A DNA stretch of 64,000 bases from CANMXU01 sp052030545 (GCF_052030545.1 NZ_JBPDIH010000001.1:186001-250000); one strand, 5' to 3'. Counted from the stretch's first letter, positions 26,328 to 36,233 are shown. The notes: generated from the sequence alone by a model not told the origin. Numbers and translations are program-made.

Positions 26328-26406
26328 TGGCCAAAAGTAAAATAATTACACGAAACTTGGCAAAAATTCGCTACAATAGCGTCAATTCTCCTGATTTAAT
26401 GCTTTT

Positions 26407-27534
26407 ATGAAAATTTATTACGACGAAAATATGCCGTTTGCTGCAGAATTTTTTGGCGAACTGGGGCAATTACAATCATTTTCTGGTCGCGATTTAACAG
26501 CTGAGCAAGTTGCCGATGCAGATGTGCTATTGGTACGTTCAATTACCAAGGTTAACCAAGCGCTTTTATCTGAAAACAAGCAGCTCAAGTTTGTCGGTAC
26601 CGCAACAATTGGCGTTGACCATATTGACCAAACGTATTTGGCAAGCCGTAACGTGCCATTTTTTTCAGCGCCAGGTTGTAATGCAATTTCTGTTGCTGAA
26701 TATGTTATTAGTGCGCTCGTGGTATTAGCTGAACGGTATTTACTGGATTTGTCGTCATTAACGGTTGGTATTGTGGGCGCAGGTAATACTGGCACGCGTT
26801 TAAGTGAAAAACTTACCGCCTTAGGTATTCAATATAAGCTATGCGATCCGGTGCTTGAACAAAGTGGCGAAGATAGTCGCGACTTTGTCAGTTTAGAGCA
26901 GGTATTAAAATGTGATGTTATTTCGCTGCATGTACCATTAACACGTACGCAAGAAAACGCCACTTACCATTTATTAAATGCTAACAATTTAGCAAGCTTA
27001 ACCGATGAACAAATTTTGATCACTGCCTGTCGCGGTGAAGTCATTGATAATCAAGCCTTGTTAGCACTTAAAGAACAAGGCCATCAGTTAAAGTTGGTAC
27101 TGGATGTTTGGGAAGGCGAGCCTAAGGTATTAACACCACTGATTGAGCATGTTGATATTGCCACTGCACACATTGCTGGTTATAGCTTAGAAGGAAAAGC
27201 TCGTGGCACAGAAATGCTCTATCAGGCATTATGTCAACAGTTAGGAATTCCGGCTAAATTATCGCTTTCAGCACTATTGCCAAGTGCAACTATCGATAAA
27301 GTTGAAATAAAGCAAGAATTTGATCAAATACTACTAAACCAGTTAGTGAAAATGGTTTACGATGTAAGGCGAGACGACGCCATATTTCGTCAACAGTTAT
27401 CAAGTCAGGGTTTCGATACCATTCGTAAAACCTATCCAACTCGCAGGGAGTTTTCCGCGGTTAATGTTACCTTGACTAATCAGGCCAAAAACGATGTGCC
27501 ACATCGACTTGGCTTTAGCAATCCATCTAAATAA
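26407..27534 (+). CDS. pdxB: Erythronate-4-phosphate dehydrogenase
   Basis: PdxB oxidises 4-phosphoerythronate in the DXP-dependent pyridoxal phosphate pathway. The 375-residue protein is a D-2-hydroxyacid dehydrogenase: start MKIYYDENMPFAAEFF, NAD-binding VGIVGAGNTGTRL (about 119-131), and catalytic residues in ITACRGEVID (Arg), DVWEGEP (Glu) and IATAHIAGYSLEGK (His). The short C-terminal PdxB dimerisation region (about 285-375) is present. Length fits E. coli (378). It begins the conserved pdxB-asd/usg-truA-accD-folC region and is followed by asd after 17 nt. Confidence 0.95.
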   Translation: MKIYYDENMPFAAEFFGELGQLQSFSGRDLTAEQVADADVLLVRSITKVNQALLSENKQLKFVGTATIGVDHIDQTYLASRNVPFFSAPGCNAISVAEYVISALVVLAERYLLDLSSLTVGIVGAGNTGTRLSEKLTALGIQYKLCDPVLEQSGEDSRDFVSLEQVLKCDVISLHVPLTRTQENATYHLLNANNLASLTDEQILITACRGEVIDNQALLALKEQGHQLKLVLDVWEGEPKVLTPLIEHVDIATAHIAGYSLEGKARGTEMLYQALCQQLGIPAKLSLSALLPSATIDKVEIKQEFDQILLNQLVKMVYDVRRDDAIFRQQLSSQGFDTIRKTYPTRREFSAVNVTLTNQAKNDVPHRLGFSNPSK

Positions 27535-27551
27535 GAAAGAGAGAGAGGGGC

Positions 27552-28571
27552 ATGGCACAGAAATTTGATGTTTGCGTACTTGGTGCAACCGGGTTAGTTG
27601 GCAAAACAATTATGGAAATCTTAGAACAACGTGATTTCCCCGTAAATAAACTTTACCCATTAGCGAGTGCCCGCTCTGCTGGTGAGTTTGTTGAATTTAA
27701 CGGTGAAAGCATTGAAGTTTTAGATGCAGATCACTTTGACTTTAGCCAAGCACAAATTGGCTTTTTCTCAGCGGGTGGTTCTATTTCAGCTAAATTTGCG
27801 CCTATTGCTGGTGAAGCTGGTTGTATAGTAATTGATAATACGTCAGAGTTTCGTTACGAAGCCGATGTACCGTTAGTTGTGCCAGAAGTAAACCCACAAG
27901 CATTAGCGGAATACCGTAACCGCAACATTATTGCTAACCCTAACTGTTCAACAATTCAAATGTTAGTAGCATTAAAACCAATTCAAGATGCGGTAGGTAT
28001 TGATCGTATTAACGTTTGTACTTATCAGTCAGTGTCTGGTGGCGGTAAAGAATCTATGGATGAATTAGCTAAACAAACAGCTGATTTATTAAGCGGCAAG
28101 CCGGTTGAAAGTAAAAACTTTTCTCGTCAAATCGCCTTTAATGTTATTCCACAAATCGACGTATTTCTTGACAATGGTTACACCAAAGAAGAAATGAAAA
28201 TGGTATGGGAAACTAAGAAAATTTTTGGTGACGAAAATGTACTGGTTAACCCTACTGCTGTGCGTGTACCTGTTTTCTTTGGCCATGCGGAAGCACTTCA
28301 TATTGAAACACGTAGCCAAATTTCAGTGGATGAAGTTAAAGCATTGATGAACGATGCTGAAGGTGTTGTACTGTGTGAAAACGACGAAGAATTCCCTACA
28401 CAAATTGGCGAAGCTAGCGGACAAGACGCAACGTATGTTGGTCGTATTCGTGAAGACATCAGCCACCCAAATGGCATTAATTTGTGGATCGTTGCGGACA
28501 ATATTCGTAAGGGCGCGGCAACAAACAGCATCCAAATTGCCGAATTATTAGTTAAAGAACACCTTTCTTAA
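27552..28571 (+). CDS. asd: Aspartate-semialdehyde dehydrogenase
   Basis: Asd reduces aspartyl phosphate to the semialdehyde, a branch point to lysine, diaminopimelate, threonine and methionine. The 339-residue protein has the NADP-binding VCVLGATGLVGKTI (about 7-20), the active site NPNCSTIQM with nucleophile Cys (about 134), the SVSGGGKE loop and RVPVFFGHAEALHIE with catalytic His (about 240). In E. coli the homologue at this place, usg, lacks the Cys; here it is intact, so the enzyme should be active. A long hairpin terminator follows. Confidence 0.94.
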   Translation: MAQKFDVCVLGATGLVGKTIMEILEQRDFPVNKLYPLASARSAGEFVEFNGESIEVLDADHFDFSQAQIGFFSAGGSISAKFAPIAGEAGCIVIDNTSEFRYEADVPLVVPEVNPQALAEYRNRNIIANPNCSTIQMLVALKPIQDAVGIDRINVCTYQSVSGGGKESMDELAKQTADLLSGKPVESKNFSRQIAFNVIPQIDVFLDNGYTKEEMKMVWETKKIFGDENVLVNPTAVRVPVFFGHAEALHIETRSQISVDEVKALMNDAEGVVLCENDEEFPTQIGEASGQDATYVGRIREDISHPNGINLWIVADNIRKGAATNSIQIAELLVKEHLS

Positions 28572-28609
28572 TCGATCCTAACCAAATTTTCAGGTAGGAT
28601 TTCCTAAAG

Positions 28610-28656
28610 AAAATCAGGAATTAGTCGTTAATATGAATGACTAGTTTCTGATTTTT
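28610..28656 (+). terminator. Rho-independent terminator of pdxB-asd
   Basis: A 17-bp stem (AAAATCAGGAATTAGTC at 28610-28626 with 28639-28655, two wobbles) encloses a 12-nt loop and ends in five T (28652-28656). It lies 38 nt after asd and separates it from fimV. Confidence 0.85.
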
Positions 28657-28817
28657 ATCTAGAAACACTAAAATCGTATCCACAGCAGCATTGAATAATG
28701 CTATGTTAACAATTAATCAAAGCTTAAACTTAACTGGTATAGAGTTTGCTTTAGATTTTTTGGTCGCGGAAATGTCAAGCAATTGACGTATAGAGAATAA
28801 TAATTAGGATAGCTTAA

Positions 28818-31800
28818 ATGCAAAGATACATACGCCTGTGCCTGTGGCAGGTTATTTTCATCAGCATTGCTTCTTTTCATTTGCCAGTATTAAGTGCAGA
28901 AGAAGAGGGGATTCGTATTCGAGGACCTAAGTCGAGCGATGTCTTTCCGTACCAACAATATGGCCCGATCACATCAAGCGATACATTGTGGAAAATTGCG
29001 CTAACGGTTCGCCCTGAACCAAGTTTAACTGTGTACCAAGTTATGCAGGCGCTGTATGAAGCCAATCCGCAAGCATTTAAAGAGCAAAATTTTAACCATT
29101 TGGTTGAAGGTCAATATTTAAAGATTCCAGAAATTGAACAGTTTCGAAAAATTAGCCCGCAAGCGTCTCGACAAAAATCTCGTCAAGATGACTCCTCGTG
29201 GCAGAAAAAAGTTAAAAAAGAAGTCGCCAAGGTTGAACCACCAAAGCCGCAAGAGCAAGTGGTTAAAAAGAAAGACTTAGACGCTGCTAAAACCGAAATT
29301 AACGACCAATTACAAACGTTTGATACAACGCAACAAGAGCGTCTAAAAACCATTCAAAATGACGTGTTAGACTCGATCGATGGTTTACAAGCGATATTAA
29401 AAGAGAACGAGCAGCTTAGACAACGCCTATCAAACTTTAACGACAAACTTGGCTCAATGCAGCAAGAAGTCGCTAAGGGCAAAGAAATTAAATTGCAAAT
29501 GGACGATATGATCGCGCTTCAACAAGAGCTATTAGCGAAAGCAGAAGCTCGTGAGCAGCAATTATTATTGGAAAAACAGCAAGCTGAATTAGACAAGCAA
29601 GACATCATGTCGCAACCTTGGTTTTTGGTACTGCTCTTTACCATTCCTGGTATCTTACTTGTAGTCATTGTCGCTTTGCTATTAAAACGTCGTAATTCAA
29701 AAGACGATGATGATGAATTGGATTTTGAACCTAAAAAACAAGCCGCTAAAAAAGAAGAGAGCAAAGAAAAATCATTAGATGAAGAGTTATCGTTAGATGA
29801 AGAGCTTAATTTAGACGAAGAGTTATCGCTTGATGATGAATTGTCATTAGACGATGAACTTTCACTTGATGATGAATTAGCGTTAGACGAGCCAGAAGAA
29901 AACAAAGACGATGATTTATTTTCTGATGATTTAGATGATCTTGAAGGTTTAGATGAAGATGCCGTCTTTGATGACTCAAGTGAAGATGTTATTCATCTAG
30001 ACGATGATGTTGACGAACTTGATGATTTAGACGATCTCGATGATATTTCAATCGATGAAGAAGAAGCGGTTGAGCTCTTAGAAGGTGGCGAATTAGACCA
30101 AGGTGATTTGGACTCACTACTTTCAGACTTGGTTGATGATAACGATGATGAACCAGAGCTAGATGATGATGTGCTAGCCGGCGGTGTTCTAGAGCAAAAC
30201 TTACTTGATGACTTGCTCGAGGAATCAGCTGACGATGATGATACACCTGAATTTGACAATGAGATAGAAAGCATTATTGCCGACGAGTCATCAGAAGTTA
30301 CCGACCCAGACGATATTGATGCCTTAATGGACTCAATGGCGGCAGCACCTGCTGCACCTGAGCCCGAAGAGTCTGCAGAATTAACTGATCCTGATGATAT
30401 TGATGCATTATTAGATTCGGTGGATGCTCCTGCGCAATCAAGCAGTGACGATAGCCAAACAGAGCTTTCAGATCCAGACGACATTGACGCTTTGATGGAC
30501 TCAATGGCGGCAGCGCCAACAACACCAGAGGCAGAAGAACCGGCTGAATTAACCGACCCTGATGATATTGATGCATTATTAGATTCGATGGATGCTCCTG
30601 CGCAATCAAGCAGTGACGATAGCCAAACAGAGCTTTCTGACCCAGATGATATTGATGCTTTGATGGATTCAATGGCGGCAGCACCTGCAACGCCAGAGGC
30701 AGAAGAATCTGCAGAGTTAACCGATCCTGATGATATTGATGCGTTATTAGATTCGATGGATGCTCCTGCACAATCAAGCAGTGACGATAGCCAAACAGAG
30801 CTTTCTGACCCAGACGATATTGATGCTTTGATGGATTCGATGGCGGCAGCACCTGCAACGCCAGCGCCTGAAGAATCGGCTGAATTAACCGACCCTGATG
30901 ATATTGATGCATTAATGGATTCGATGGCGGCAGCACCTGCTGCACCAGCGCCTGAAGAACCGGCTGAATTAACCGACCCTGATGATATCGACGCCTTACT
31001 CGATAGCATGGATGTTCAGACAGAAACAAGTGCAGACGATACTAATATTAGCGATGATAACCAAACTGAGTTATCTGATCCTGACGATATTGATGCCTTA
31101 CTCGATAGCATGGGGACTAGCCCTGTCATATCAACTGCGGCAGCAGAAGCGTTAGTTGATGATAAACAAGCTGAACCACCTGCTGATGCAGTACCAGAAT
31201 CAAAAACCAAAGAAAGCGAGTCGCCAAATAAAGCGCTGATTGATGATTTAAGTGAAGAATATGTAGCGCCATTTTTGGCAATGGACTTTAGTGACATAAA
31301 AGCCAATACAATGGAAAGTGGCGATGAGCAAGATATTGTTGAAGAGAATTTAACTGACTCAATTGCTGACGATGAACTTACGGATGAGCTGAGTGATGAC
31401 TTAGACATTGATGCTCTTATTGATGAAGTGAACCATCAAAGTGACGAGCAGCTTTTAGACTCATTGGATATCGGTGATGACATAGAAGAGTCACCTAGCA
31501 ATGAATTAAGTCAAGATGAGTTATTAGAAGCCTTAGATGATGAATTCGACGAAGATACTTTAAATCAATTGCTCAATGATGAAAAAGATATCGATCCTGA
31601 AGAGTTAGAATTATCGCCTGACTTTACTGATAGTAGCGTATTAGCTGACTTATTAGCTGACGATGATGAGCAAACGTTAGTTGACCCCATTGACGAACAA
31701 GCCAGTGCAGAAATAGATGATATTGAAGAATTAGATAATGTCGACTTTGACGAACTGCTGGCAAATATTGAAGACAATAACCAAAACGATGAGACTGAAG

Positions 31801-32219
31801 ATCTTAACGAGGCAAATGAGTTTATTGAAGATCTCGATATTGGTGATGATTTAGACATTGGCGATGAAATTTCTTCATTTGACGAGCATACTGACGACGA
31901 AGCGTTACCGTCAAACCCAGATGAATTTGTATCCGTTGATGATTTAATCTCTGATAGCTTAGATGAAACCGAACAAACTGAACCTTATAACAAAAGCAGC
32001 ATCGATGTCGGATTAGATGAGTTCCCTGAATTTGCAGGTGATGCGGTAGATGCTGATGAAGACGAACAAGCGCTAGCCGAAAAGTTAGATTTGGCAAAAG
32101 TTTATTTAGAAATTGGCGACGGTGAAAACGCAGAAATTATATTAAAAGAAGTGCTTGAAAATGGCGATGACGATCAAAAGGTACAAGCACAAAAACTGTT
32201 AGACGACATTTTTAAATAA
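28818..32219 (+). CDS. fimV: FimV/HubP family polar-organising protein
   Basis: A 1133-residue inner-membrane protein. Order: signal peptide (about 1-26); periplasmic LysM-like region (about 38-110) with PITSSDTLWKIALTVRP; a coiled coil (about 150-265); one membrane helix (about 268-290, PWFLVLLFTIPG...); then about 800 very acidic cytoplasmic residues; and a C-terminal FimV motif with LDLAKVYLEIGDGENAEIIL. FimV/HubP proteins mark the cell pole and recruit chemotaxis, flagellar and type IV pilus factors. The cytoplasmic part holds about seven LDEELS-type repeats and ten DPDDIDALxDSM repeats. It lies between asd and truA as in Vibrio. Confidence 0.93.
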   Translation: MQRYIRLCLWQVIFISIASFHLPVLSAEEEGIRIRGPKSSDVFPYQQYGPITSSDTLWKIALTVRPEPSLTVYQVMQALYEANPQAFKEQNFNHLVEGQYLKIPEIEQFRKISPQASRQKSRQDDSSWQKKVKKEVAKVEPPKPQEQVVKKKDLDAAKTEINDQLQTFDTTQQERLKTIQNDVLDSIDGLQAILKENEQLRQRLSNFNDKLGSMQQEVAKGKEIKLQMDDMIALQQELLAKAEAREQQLLLEKQQAELDKQDIMSQPWFLVLLFTIPGILLVVIVALLLKRRNSKDDDDELDFEPKKQAAKKEESKEKSLDEELSLDEELNLDEELSLDDELSLDDELSLDDELALDEPEENKDDDLFSDDLDDLEGLDEDAVFDDSSEDVIHLDDDVDELDDLDDLDDISIDEEEAVELLEGGELDQGDLDSLLSDLVDDNDDEPELDDDVLAGGVLEQNLLDDLLEESADDDDTPEFDNEIESIIADESSEVTDPDDIDALMDSMAAAPAAPEPEESAELTDPDDIDALLDSVDAPAQSSSDDSQTELSDPDDIDALMDSMAAAPTTPEAEEPAELTDPDDIDALLDSMDAPAQSSSDDSQTELSDPDDIDALMDSMAAAPATPEAEESAELTDPDDIDALLDSMDAPAQSSSDDSQTELSDPDDIDALMDSMAAAPATPAPEESAELTDPDDIDALMDSMAAAPAAPAPEEPAELTDPDDIDALLDSMDVQTETSADDTNISDDNQTELSDPDDIDALLDSMGTSPVISTAAAEALVDDKQAEPPADAVPESKTKESESPNKALIDDLSEEYVAPFLAMDFSDIKANTMESGDEQDIVEENLTDSIADDELTDELSDDLDIDALIDEVNHQSDEQLLDSLDIGDDIEESPSNELSQDELLEALDDEFDEDTLNQLLNDEKDIDPEELELSPDFTDSSVLADLLADDDEQTLVDPIDEQASAEIDDIEELDNVDFDELLANIEDNNQNDETEDLNEANEFIEDLDIGDDLDIGDEISSFDEHTDDEALPSNPDEFVSVDDLISDSLDETEQTEPYNKSSIDVGLDEFPEFAGDAVDADEDEQALAEKLDLAKVYLEIGDGENAEIILKEVLENGDDDQKVQAQKLLDDIFK
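29770..29895 (+). repeat. LDEELS/LDDELS short repeats inside fimV
   Basis: About seven consecutive six-residue units of the form L-D-[ED]-[ED]-L-[SNA] follow the membrane helix of FimV. The DNA copies differ at synonymous positions, so the array is older than the intergenic ones. Confidence 0.85.
30299..31110 (+). repeat. DPDDIDALxDSM repeat array inside fimV
   Basis: Ten copies of DPDDIDAL[ML]DSM are separated by two alternating linkers: an AAAPATPxxEE type and a DAPAQSSSDDSQTE type. The alternation makes a higher-order unit of about 170 bp that is nearly identical in DNA for three rounds (about 30400-30870), pointing to recent duplication within the gene. Confidence 0.93.
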
Positions 32220-32356
32220 ACTAGCATCAACACGCTTAAAAACACGTTTGCAATTTTAGTGGCATTTTTTGTTAAAAATTTTCAAGTTATGTGCTCAATA
32301 ATAGCATCGAGACTTAAAATAGTTGATAATGCGCCGCCTGAAATGTGGAGGTGTGC

Positions 32357-33136
32357 ATGCGTTATGCGTTAGGTATTGAATATGATGGTGAAAAGTATTT
32401 TGGCTGGCAACGTCAAAATAATGTAATTAGCGTTCAAGAAGTATTGGAAAAAGCGTTATCAAAAATAGCGGATGAACCTATTGCGGTATTTTGTGCCGGT
32501 AGAACGGATACAGGCGTTAACGCCACTAATCAAGTGGTGCATTTCGATACTGATAAAGTGCGAAAAGATGTTGCCTGGACACTTGGGGTAAATACCAACT
32601 TACCTAGCGACGTCGCCGTAACTTGGGTAAAACAAGTGGACGAAGACTTTCACGCACGCTTTAGCGCAACTGCTCGTAATTACCGTTATATTATCTATAA
32701 CAATCCATTGCGTACCGCGATTTTAAACAAAGGTTTAAGCTTTTGTCATTATCCGTTAGATGAAAAGTTAATGCACCAAGCGGCTCAGCACTTGGTTGGT
32801 AAGCATGATTTTACGTCTTTTCGAACCGTACACTGTCAATCTCATTCCCCAGTGCGAACCATTCATCATTGTAATGTAACTCGCTATGGCGATTATCTGG
32901 TAATCGATATTAAAGCCAATGCGTTTTTACATCATATGGTCAGAAATATTGCTGGCAGCTTGATGAGAGTAGGGCAAGAAATAGAAAGCATTGATTGGAT
33001 AAAAGAAGTGCTAGAAGCCAAAAATCGATGTATGGCCGGCATGACGGCAGCAGGCGGTGGTTTGTATTTTGTTGACGTTGACTACCCTGAACATTTCGAC
33101 ATTCCTAAAAGGAATCTAGGTCCTTTATTTCTATAA
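32357..33136 (+). CDS. truA: tRNA pseudouridine(38-40) synthase TruA
   Basis: TruA modifies U38-U40 in the anticodon arm of many tRNAs. The 259-residue protein begins [20 protein letters not shown] and has the catalytic [18 protein letters not shown] motif (Asp at about 52), [15 protein letters not shown] and [13 protein letters not shown]. Length fits the family (E. coli 270). ATG 32357 is preferred, with GGAGG at 32347-32351; a GTG at 32345 would overlap that ribosome binding site. The position between fimV and accD matches Vibrio, except that dedA is missing. Confidence 0.95.
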   Translation: MRYALGIEYDGEKYFGWQRQNNVISVQEVLEKALSKIADEPIAVFCAGRTDTGVNATNQVVHFDTDKVRKDVAWTLGVNTNLPSDVAVTWVKQVDEDFHARFSATARNYRYIIYNNPLRTAILNKGLSFCHYPLDEKLMHQAAQHLVGKHDFTSFRTVHCQSHSPVRTIHHCNVTRYGDYLVIDIKANAFLHHMVRNIAGSLMRVGQEIESIDWIKEVLEAKNRCMAGMTAAGGGLYFVDVDYPEHFDIPKRNLGPLFL

Positions 33137-33289
33137 ATAAATTGTTTATTACAAAACAGACCAGTTTTTACTGTGAAATATAGGTGAAACTGTGGTTTAA
33201 TTCGCGGTTATATAAATCTATTTGACCTTGGTGAACGTTTTTTCATCAAATAGTCACCCATTATTCGTTACAAAGGCAAAAGTACTCTT

Positions 33290-34156
33290 ATGAGCTGGAT
33301 AGAAAAAATTCTCCCAAAAGCTAAGTCAACCCAGAAACGCAATATTCCTGAAGGTGTCTGGAGCAAATGTACTGCGTGTAATGCAGTACTTTATAAAGTT
33401 GAACTTGACCGTCAAATGTCGGTTTGTCCTAAATGTGATCACCACATGCGCATTACCGCACGTAAGCGTATTGAAGGCTTTCTTGATGTAAATAACCGTC
33501 AAGAACTTGGTGAAGAATTTGAAGCACAAGATGTATTAAAGTTTAAAGACTCTAAACGCTATAAAGATAGAATTTCAGCGGCACAAAAAAATACCGGTGA
33601 AAAAGACGCGCTAGTGGTAATGAAAGGCGAACTTTACGGTATGCCTATTGTTGCAGCAGCGTTTGAATTTTCATTCTTAGGTGGTTCAATGGCCTCTGTT
33701 GTTGGTGCACGTTTTGTGAAAGGTGTTGAATACTGTTTAGAGCACAACCTTCCATTTGTTTGTTTTTCAGCAAGTGGCGGCGCACGTATGCAAGAAGCAT
33801 TATTTTCATTGATGCAAATGGCAAAAACCAGTGCTGCATTAGCTAAAATGAGCGAAAAAGGCCTGCCTTATGTGTCAGTATTAACCGACCCAACGATGGG
33901 CGGTGTTTCGGCAAGTTTAGCCATGCTTGGTGATATTAACGTAGCTGAGCCAAAAGCACTTATCGGTTTTGCTGGCCCTCGTGTTATTGAGCAAACAGTA
34001 CGTGAAAAACTTCCTGAAGGTTTCCAACGTAGTGAATTCTTAAAAGAAAAAGGCGCAATCGATATGATTATTGATCGCCGTGAAATGCGTGACACCTTAG
34101 CAAGAATGTTAGCTAAATTTACAGCGCAGCCTAGTGTTACCGCTTCTGAAGATTAA
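33290..34156 (+). CDS. accD: Acetyl-CoA carboxylase carboxyltransferase subunit beta
   Basis: AccD with AccA transfers CO2 from carboxybiotin to acetyl-CoA, making malonyl-CoA. The 288-residue protein has the N-terminal zinc ribbon with Cys 27, 30, 46 and 49 ([10 protein letters not shown] ... [10 protein letters not shown]) and the crotonase-type carboxyltransferase domain with [21 protein letters not shown] and [11 protein letters not shown]. It is followed by folC after a short spacer containing four GTTAA repeats. Length is near E. coli AccD (304). Confidence 0.97.
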   Translation: MSWIEKILPKAKSTQKRNIPEGVWSKCTACNAVLYKVELDRQMSVCPKCDHHMRITARKRIEGFLDVNNRQELGEEFEAQDVLKFKDSKRYKDRISAAQKNTGEKDALVVMKGELYGMPIVAAAFEFSFLGGSMASVVGARFVKGVEYCLEHNLPFVCFSASGGARMQEALFSLMQMAKTSAALAKMSEKGLPYVSVLTDPTMGGVSASLAMLGDINVAEPKALIGFAGPRVIEQTVREKLPEGFQRSEFLKEKGAIDMIIDRREMRDTLARMLAKFTAQPSVTASED

Positions 34157-34159
34157 TCA

Positions 34160-34180
34160 GTTAAGTTAAGTTAAGTTAAG
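34160..34180. repeat. (GTTAA)4 pentamer tandem repeat
   Basis: Four perfect GTTAA units plus one further G fill most of the 31-nt spacer between accD and folC. The array ends 8 nt before the folC ATG, so changes in copy number would move the folC ribosome binding region. Confidence 0.9.
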
Positions 34181-34187
34181 CTCTTCC

Positions 34188-35450
34188 ATGACTTCAACAT
34201 TTTCAAGCCACTCTCAGGGAAAAAGCCTGCCAGAGTGGCTTTCTTATTTAGAATCTATTCATAGCATCGAAATCGATTTAGGCCTTGAGCGCATAAAGTT
34301 AGTTGCGCAAAAACTTAATATCGATTTTTCATTTGCAAAAGTTATTACCGTTGCCGGCACTAATGGCAAGGGCACTACCTGTGCGTTTTTAGAAAACGCA
34401 TTACTTAAAGAAAATGCAAACGTTGCGGTCTATTCATCACCTCATATTGAGCACTTTAACGAGCGCTTAAGAGTGAATAAAATTGATGTTGATGACCAAA
34501 GTTTTATCAACGCGTTTGAGCAAATAGAAGCTGCACGTGCTGATATTTCGTTAACCTATTATGAATTTACCACGCTAGCTGCTTTTCTTGTTTTGATGGC
34601 ACAAAAGCCAGATTACATTATTTTAGAAGTAGGCTTAGGCGGGCGCTTAGATGCGACTAATATGATAGATGCAGATATTGCGGTACTGACAAGTATCGAT
34701 CTTGATCATCAAGCTTTCTTAGGTGATACCCGAGACGCTATCGGCTATGAAAAAGCCGGTATTATGCGTGGTGGAAAATTGGCCATTGTTGGTGATGACG
34801 ATATACCTAATTCAGTATTAGCTCATGGAAAAGAAATTGGCGCGGATGTAAAAGTTAGAGAGCAAGACTTTTTCCTTATCAGTGAAAAATCAAGGTGGCA
34901 GTGGCGTTATCAAGATTGTCATTTTAAAGAGTTATTGCCGACTAATATACCACAAGCTAATGTTGCCACCGCGCTTACGGTGTTGTTTGAACTTAAAATT
35001 GCTTTAGATGAACCAAAGGTCAATCAACTTATACAGGCAACTTCTGTCGCTGGGCGCACCGAATTATTTACTCAGCCTTGTCATATCTTGCTTGATGTTG
35101 GTCATAATCCACATGCTGCCCGATATTTAGCGGTTAATCTTAAGCAAAGAGGTTATCAAAAAATATCAGCAGTTGTTGGCATGTTATCTGACAAAGATAT
35201 TGCTAATACGCTGGCACCATTAACCGATGTAGTTGATCATTGGTACTTAGCAAGCTTATCTGTTCCTCGCGGGGCGCAAGCTTGCACCTTAGCTAATAAA
35301 CTCGCCGTTGACGAGACTAAGCTAGCTTGTTTTGACAGTGTTAGCGCAGCTTTTGAGCAGGCCTGTGAACAAACTCAAGAACAAGAACTGGTATTAGTTT
35401 TTGGCTCGTTTTTCACCGTTGCGGAAATCAGACGTTTATTGTTACCATAG
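34188..35450 (+). CDS. folC: Folylpolyglutamate synthase / dihydrofolate synthase
   Basis: FolC makes dihydrofolate from dihydropteroate and adds glutamates to folates. The 420-residue protein has the Mur-ligase ATP-binding VAGTNGKGTTCAFLE (about 56-70), the SSPHIEHFNERLRV folate loop, LEVGLGGRLDATN, DLDHQAFLG, and the C-terminal LDVGHNPHAARYL. Length matches E. coli (422). No clear Shine-Dalgarno is seen because the spacer is mostly GTTAA repeats; AAGCTC precedes the ATG. It lies in the conserved accD-folC-dedD-cvpA-purF order. Confidence 0.95.
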   Translation: MTSTFSSHSQGKSLPEWLSYLESIHSIEIDLGLERIKLVAQKLNIDFSFAKVITVAGTNGKGTTCAFLENALLKENANVAVYSSPHIEHFNERLRVNKIDVDDQSFINAFEQIEAARADISLTYYEFTTLAAFLVLMAQKPDYIILEVGLGGRLDATNMIDADIAVLTSIDLDHQAFLGDTRDAIGYEKAGIMRGGKLAIVGDDDIPNSVLAHGKEIGADVKVREQDFFLISEKSRWQWRYQDCHFKELLPTNIPQANVATALTVLFELKIALDEPKVNQLIQATSVAGRTELFTQPCHILLDVGHNPHAARYLAVNLKQRGYQKISAVVGMLSDKDIANTLAPLTDVVDHWYLASLSVPRGAQACTLANKLAVDETKLACFDSVSAAFEQACEQTQEQELVLVFGSFFTVAEIRRLLLP

Positions 35451-35507
35451 CCAAGCTAAAGCCAATATTTATTAATGGCTTATAATTGACTATTTTTGGA
35501 GTTTCTT

Positions 35508-36176
35508 TTGTCTACCCCTTTTTACAATCGTCTTGTTGGTACGGTAATTGTTGCCGCTGTTGCTATTATATTTTTGCCAGATATTCTCGATGGTGAGAAA
35601 AAAACATATCAATCAGAATTTGAAAGTATTCCGCAAGCGCCGGCTGTTGAAACGGGCACTAACAATAAAACGTTTCCTCAAGAAAAACTCAACTCTCTAG
35701 CCAAACAAGAGAGTGTGGTTGATGAAGTCGCGCTTGACGTAGATAACACTTCCTCTAATAACAATACTGAAGATGACACTCAATCTAGGGTAAATAACAA
35801 CTCAGATAAAGTGAAAGTGAGCGCTGTATCTAAACCTGAAGTGTTTGACGATAGTAAAACTAAAAGTAAACAAGAAAGCGCGTCATCAAATAGTACCGCT
35901 AAAAAAACCTTGCCTGAAAAAGCGGTATCTAGCCAAGCTTGGGTTATTCAACTTGGAAGTTTTAAACATAAAAAGAATGTTGAAACTTTAGTCAACAAAT
36001 TAAAAAGCAACGGTTATACAGCGTTTACCAAGCCCATTAAAACCAAAAATGGCACCTTAACTAAGGTATTTGTAGGTCCTGAGTTAATCAAATCCTCATT
36101 AGAGAAGAAGATACCCAAACTGAAAGCGTTAACTAATGTTGACGGTAAAGTGGCACGATTTTACCCAACAAAGTAA
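35508..36176 (+). CDS. dedD: DedD-like SPOR domain protein
   Basis: A 222-residue inner-membrane cell-division protein. It begins STPFYNRLVGTVIVAAVAII, the N-terminal membrane anchor typical of DedD (about 7-27), followed by a Ser/Lys/Glu-rich linker (about 40-140) and a C-terminal SPOR domain (about 142-218) with WVIQLGSFKHKKNVETLVNKL that binds denuded septal peptidoglycan. The start is most likely TTG 35508, with GGAG at 35498-35501; the in-frame TTG at 35496 overlaps that site. It sits between folC and cvpA as in E. coli. Confidence 0.9.
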   Translation: MSTPFYNRLVGTVIVAAVAIIFLPDILDGEKKTYQSEFESIPQAPAVETGTNNKTFPQEKLNSLAKQESVVDEVALDVDNTSSNNNTEDDTQSRVNNNSDKVKVSAVSKPEVFDDSKTKSKQESASSNSTAKKTLPEKAVSSQAWVIQLGSFKHKKNVETLVNKLKSNGYTAFTKPIKTKNGTLTKVFVGPELIKSSLEKKIPKLKALTNVDGKVARFYPTK

Positions 36177-36204
36177 CAAACAAATAATAGAAAGCGTTGC
36201 TAAG

Positions 36205-36233
36205 TTGCTAGCGAAAACCGCATCTGATAGAAT
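36205..36233 (+). promoter_or_regulatory. Predicted promoter of cvpA-purF
   Basis: TTGCTA at 36205-36210 and TAGAAT at 36228-36233 are separated by exactly 17 nt, in the gap after dedD. No convincing PurR palindrome is seen. It would give purF some independence from the upstream genes. Confidence 0.5.

Noticed and set aside
29993..31009. A 338-codon Ser/Ala-rich open frame antisense to fimV
   Set aside because: It arises from the repeated Asp/Glu codons of the sense gene; the composition is that of a mirrored acidic repeat, with no ribosome binding site or independent domain.
30298..31029. Further antisense frame of 243 codons in the fimV repeats
   Set aside because: Same cause: periodic sense codons keep other frames open. 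The sense gene has signal peptide, membrane helix and FimV domains and explains the region fully.
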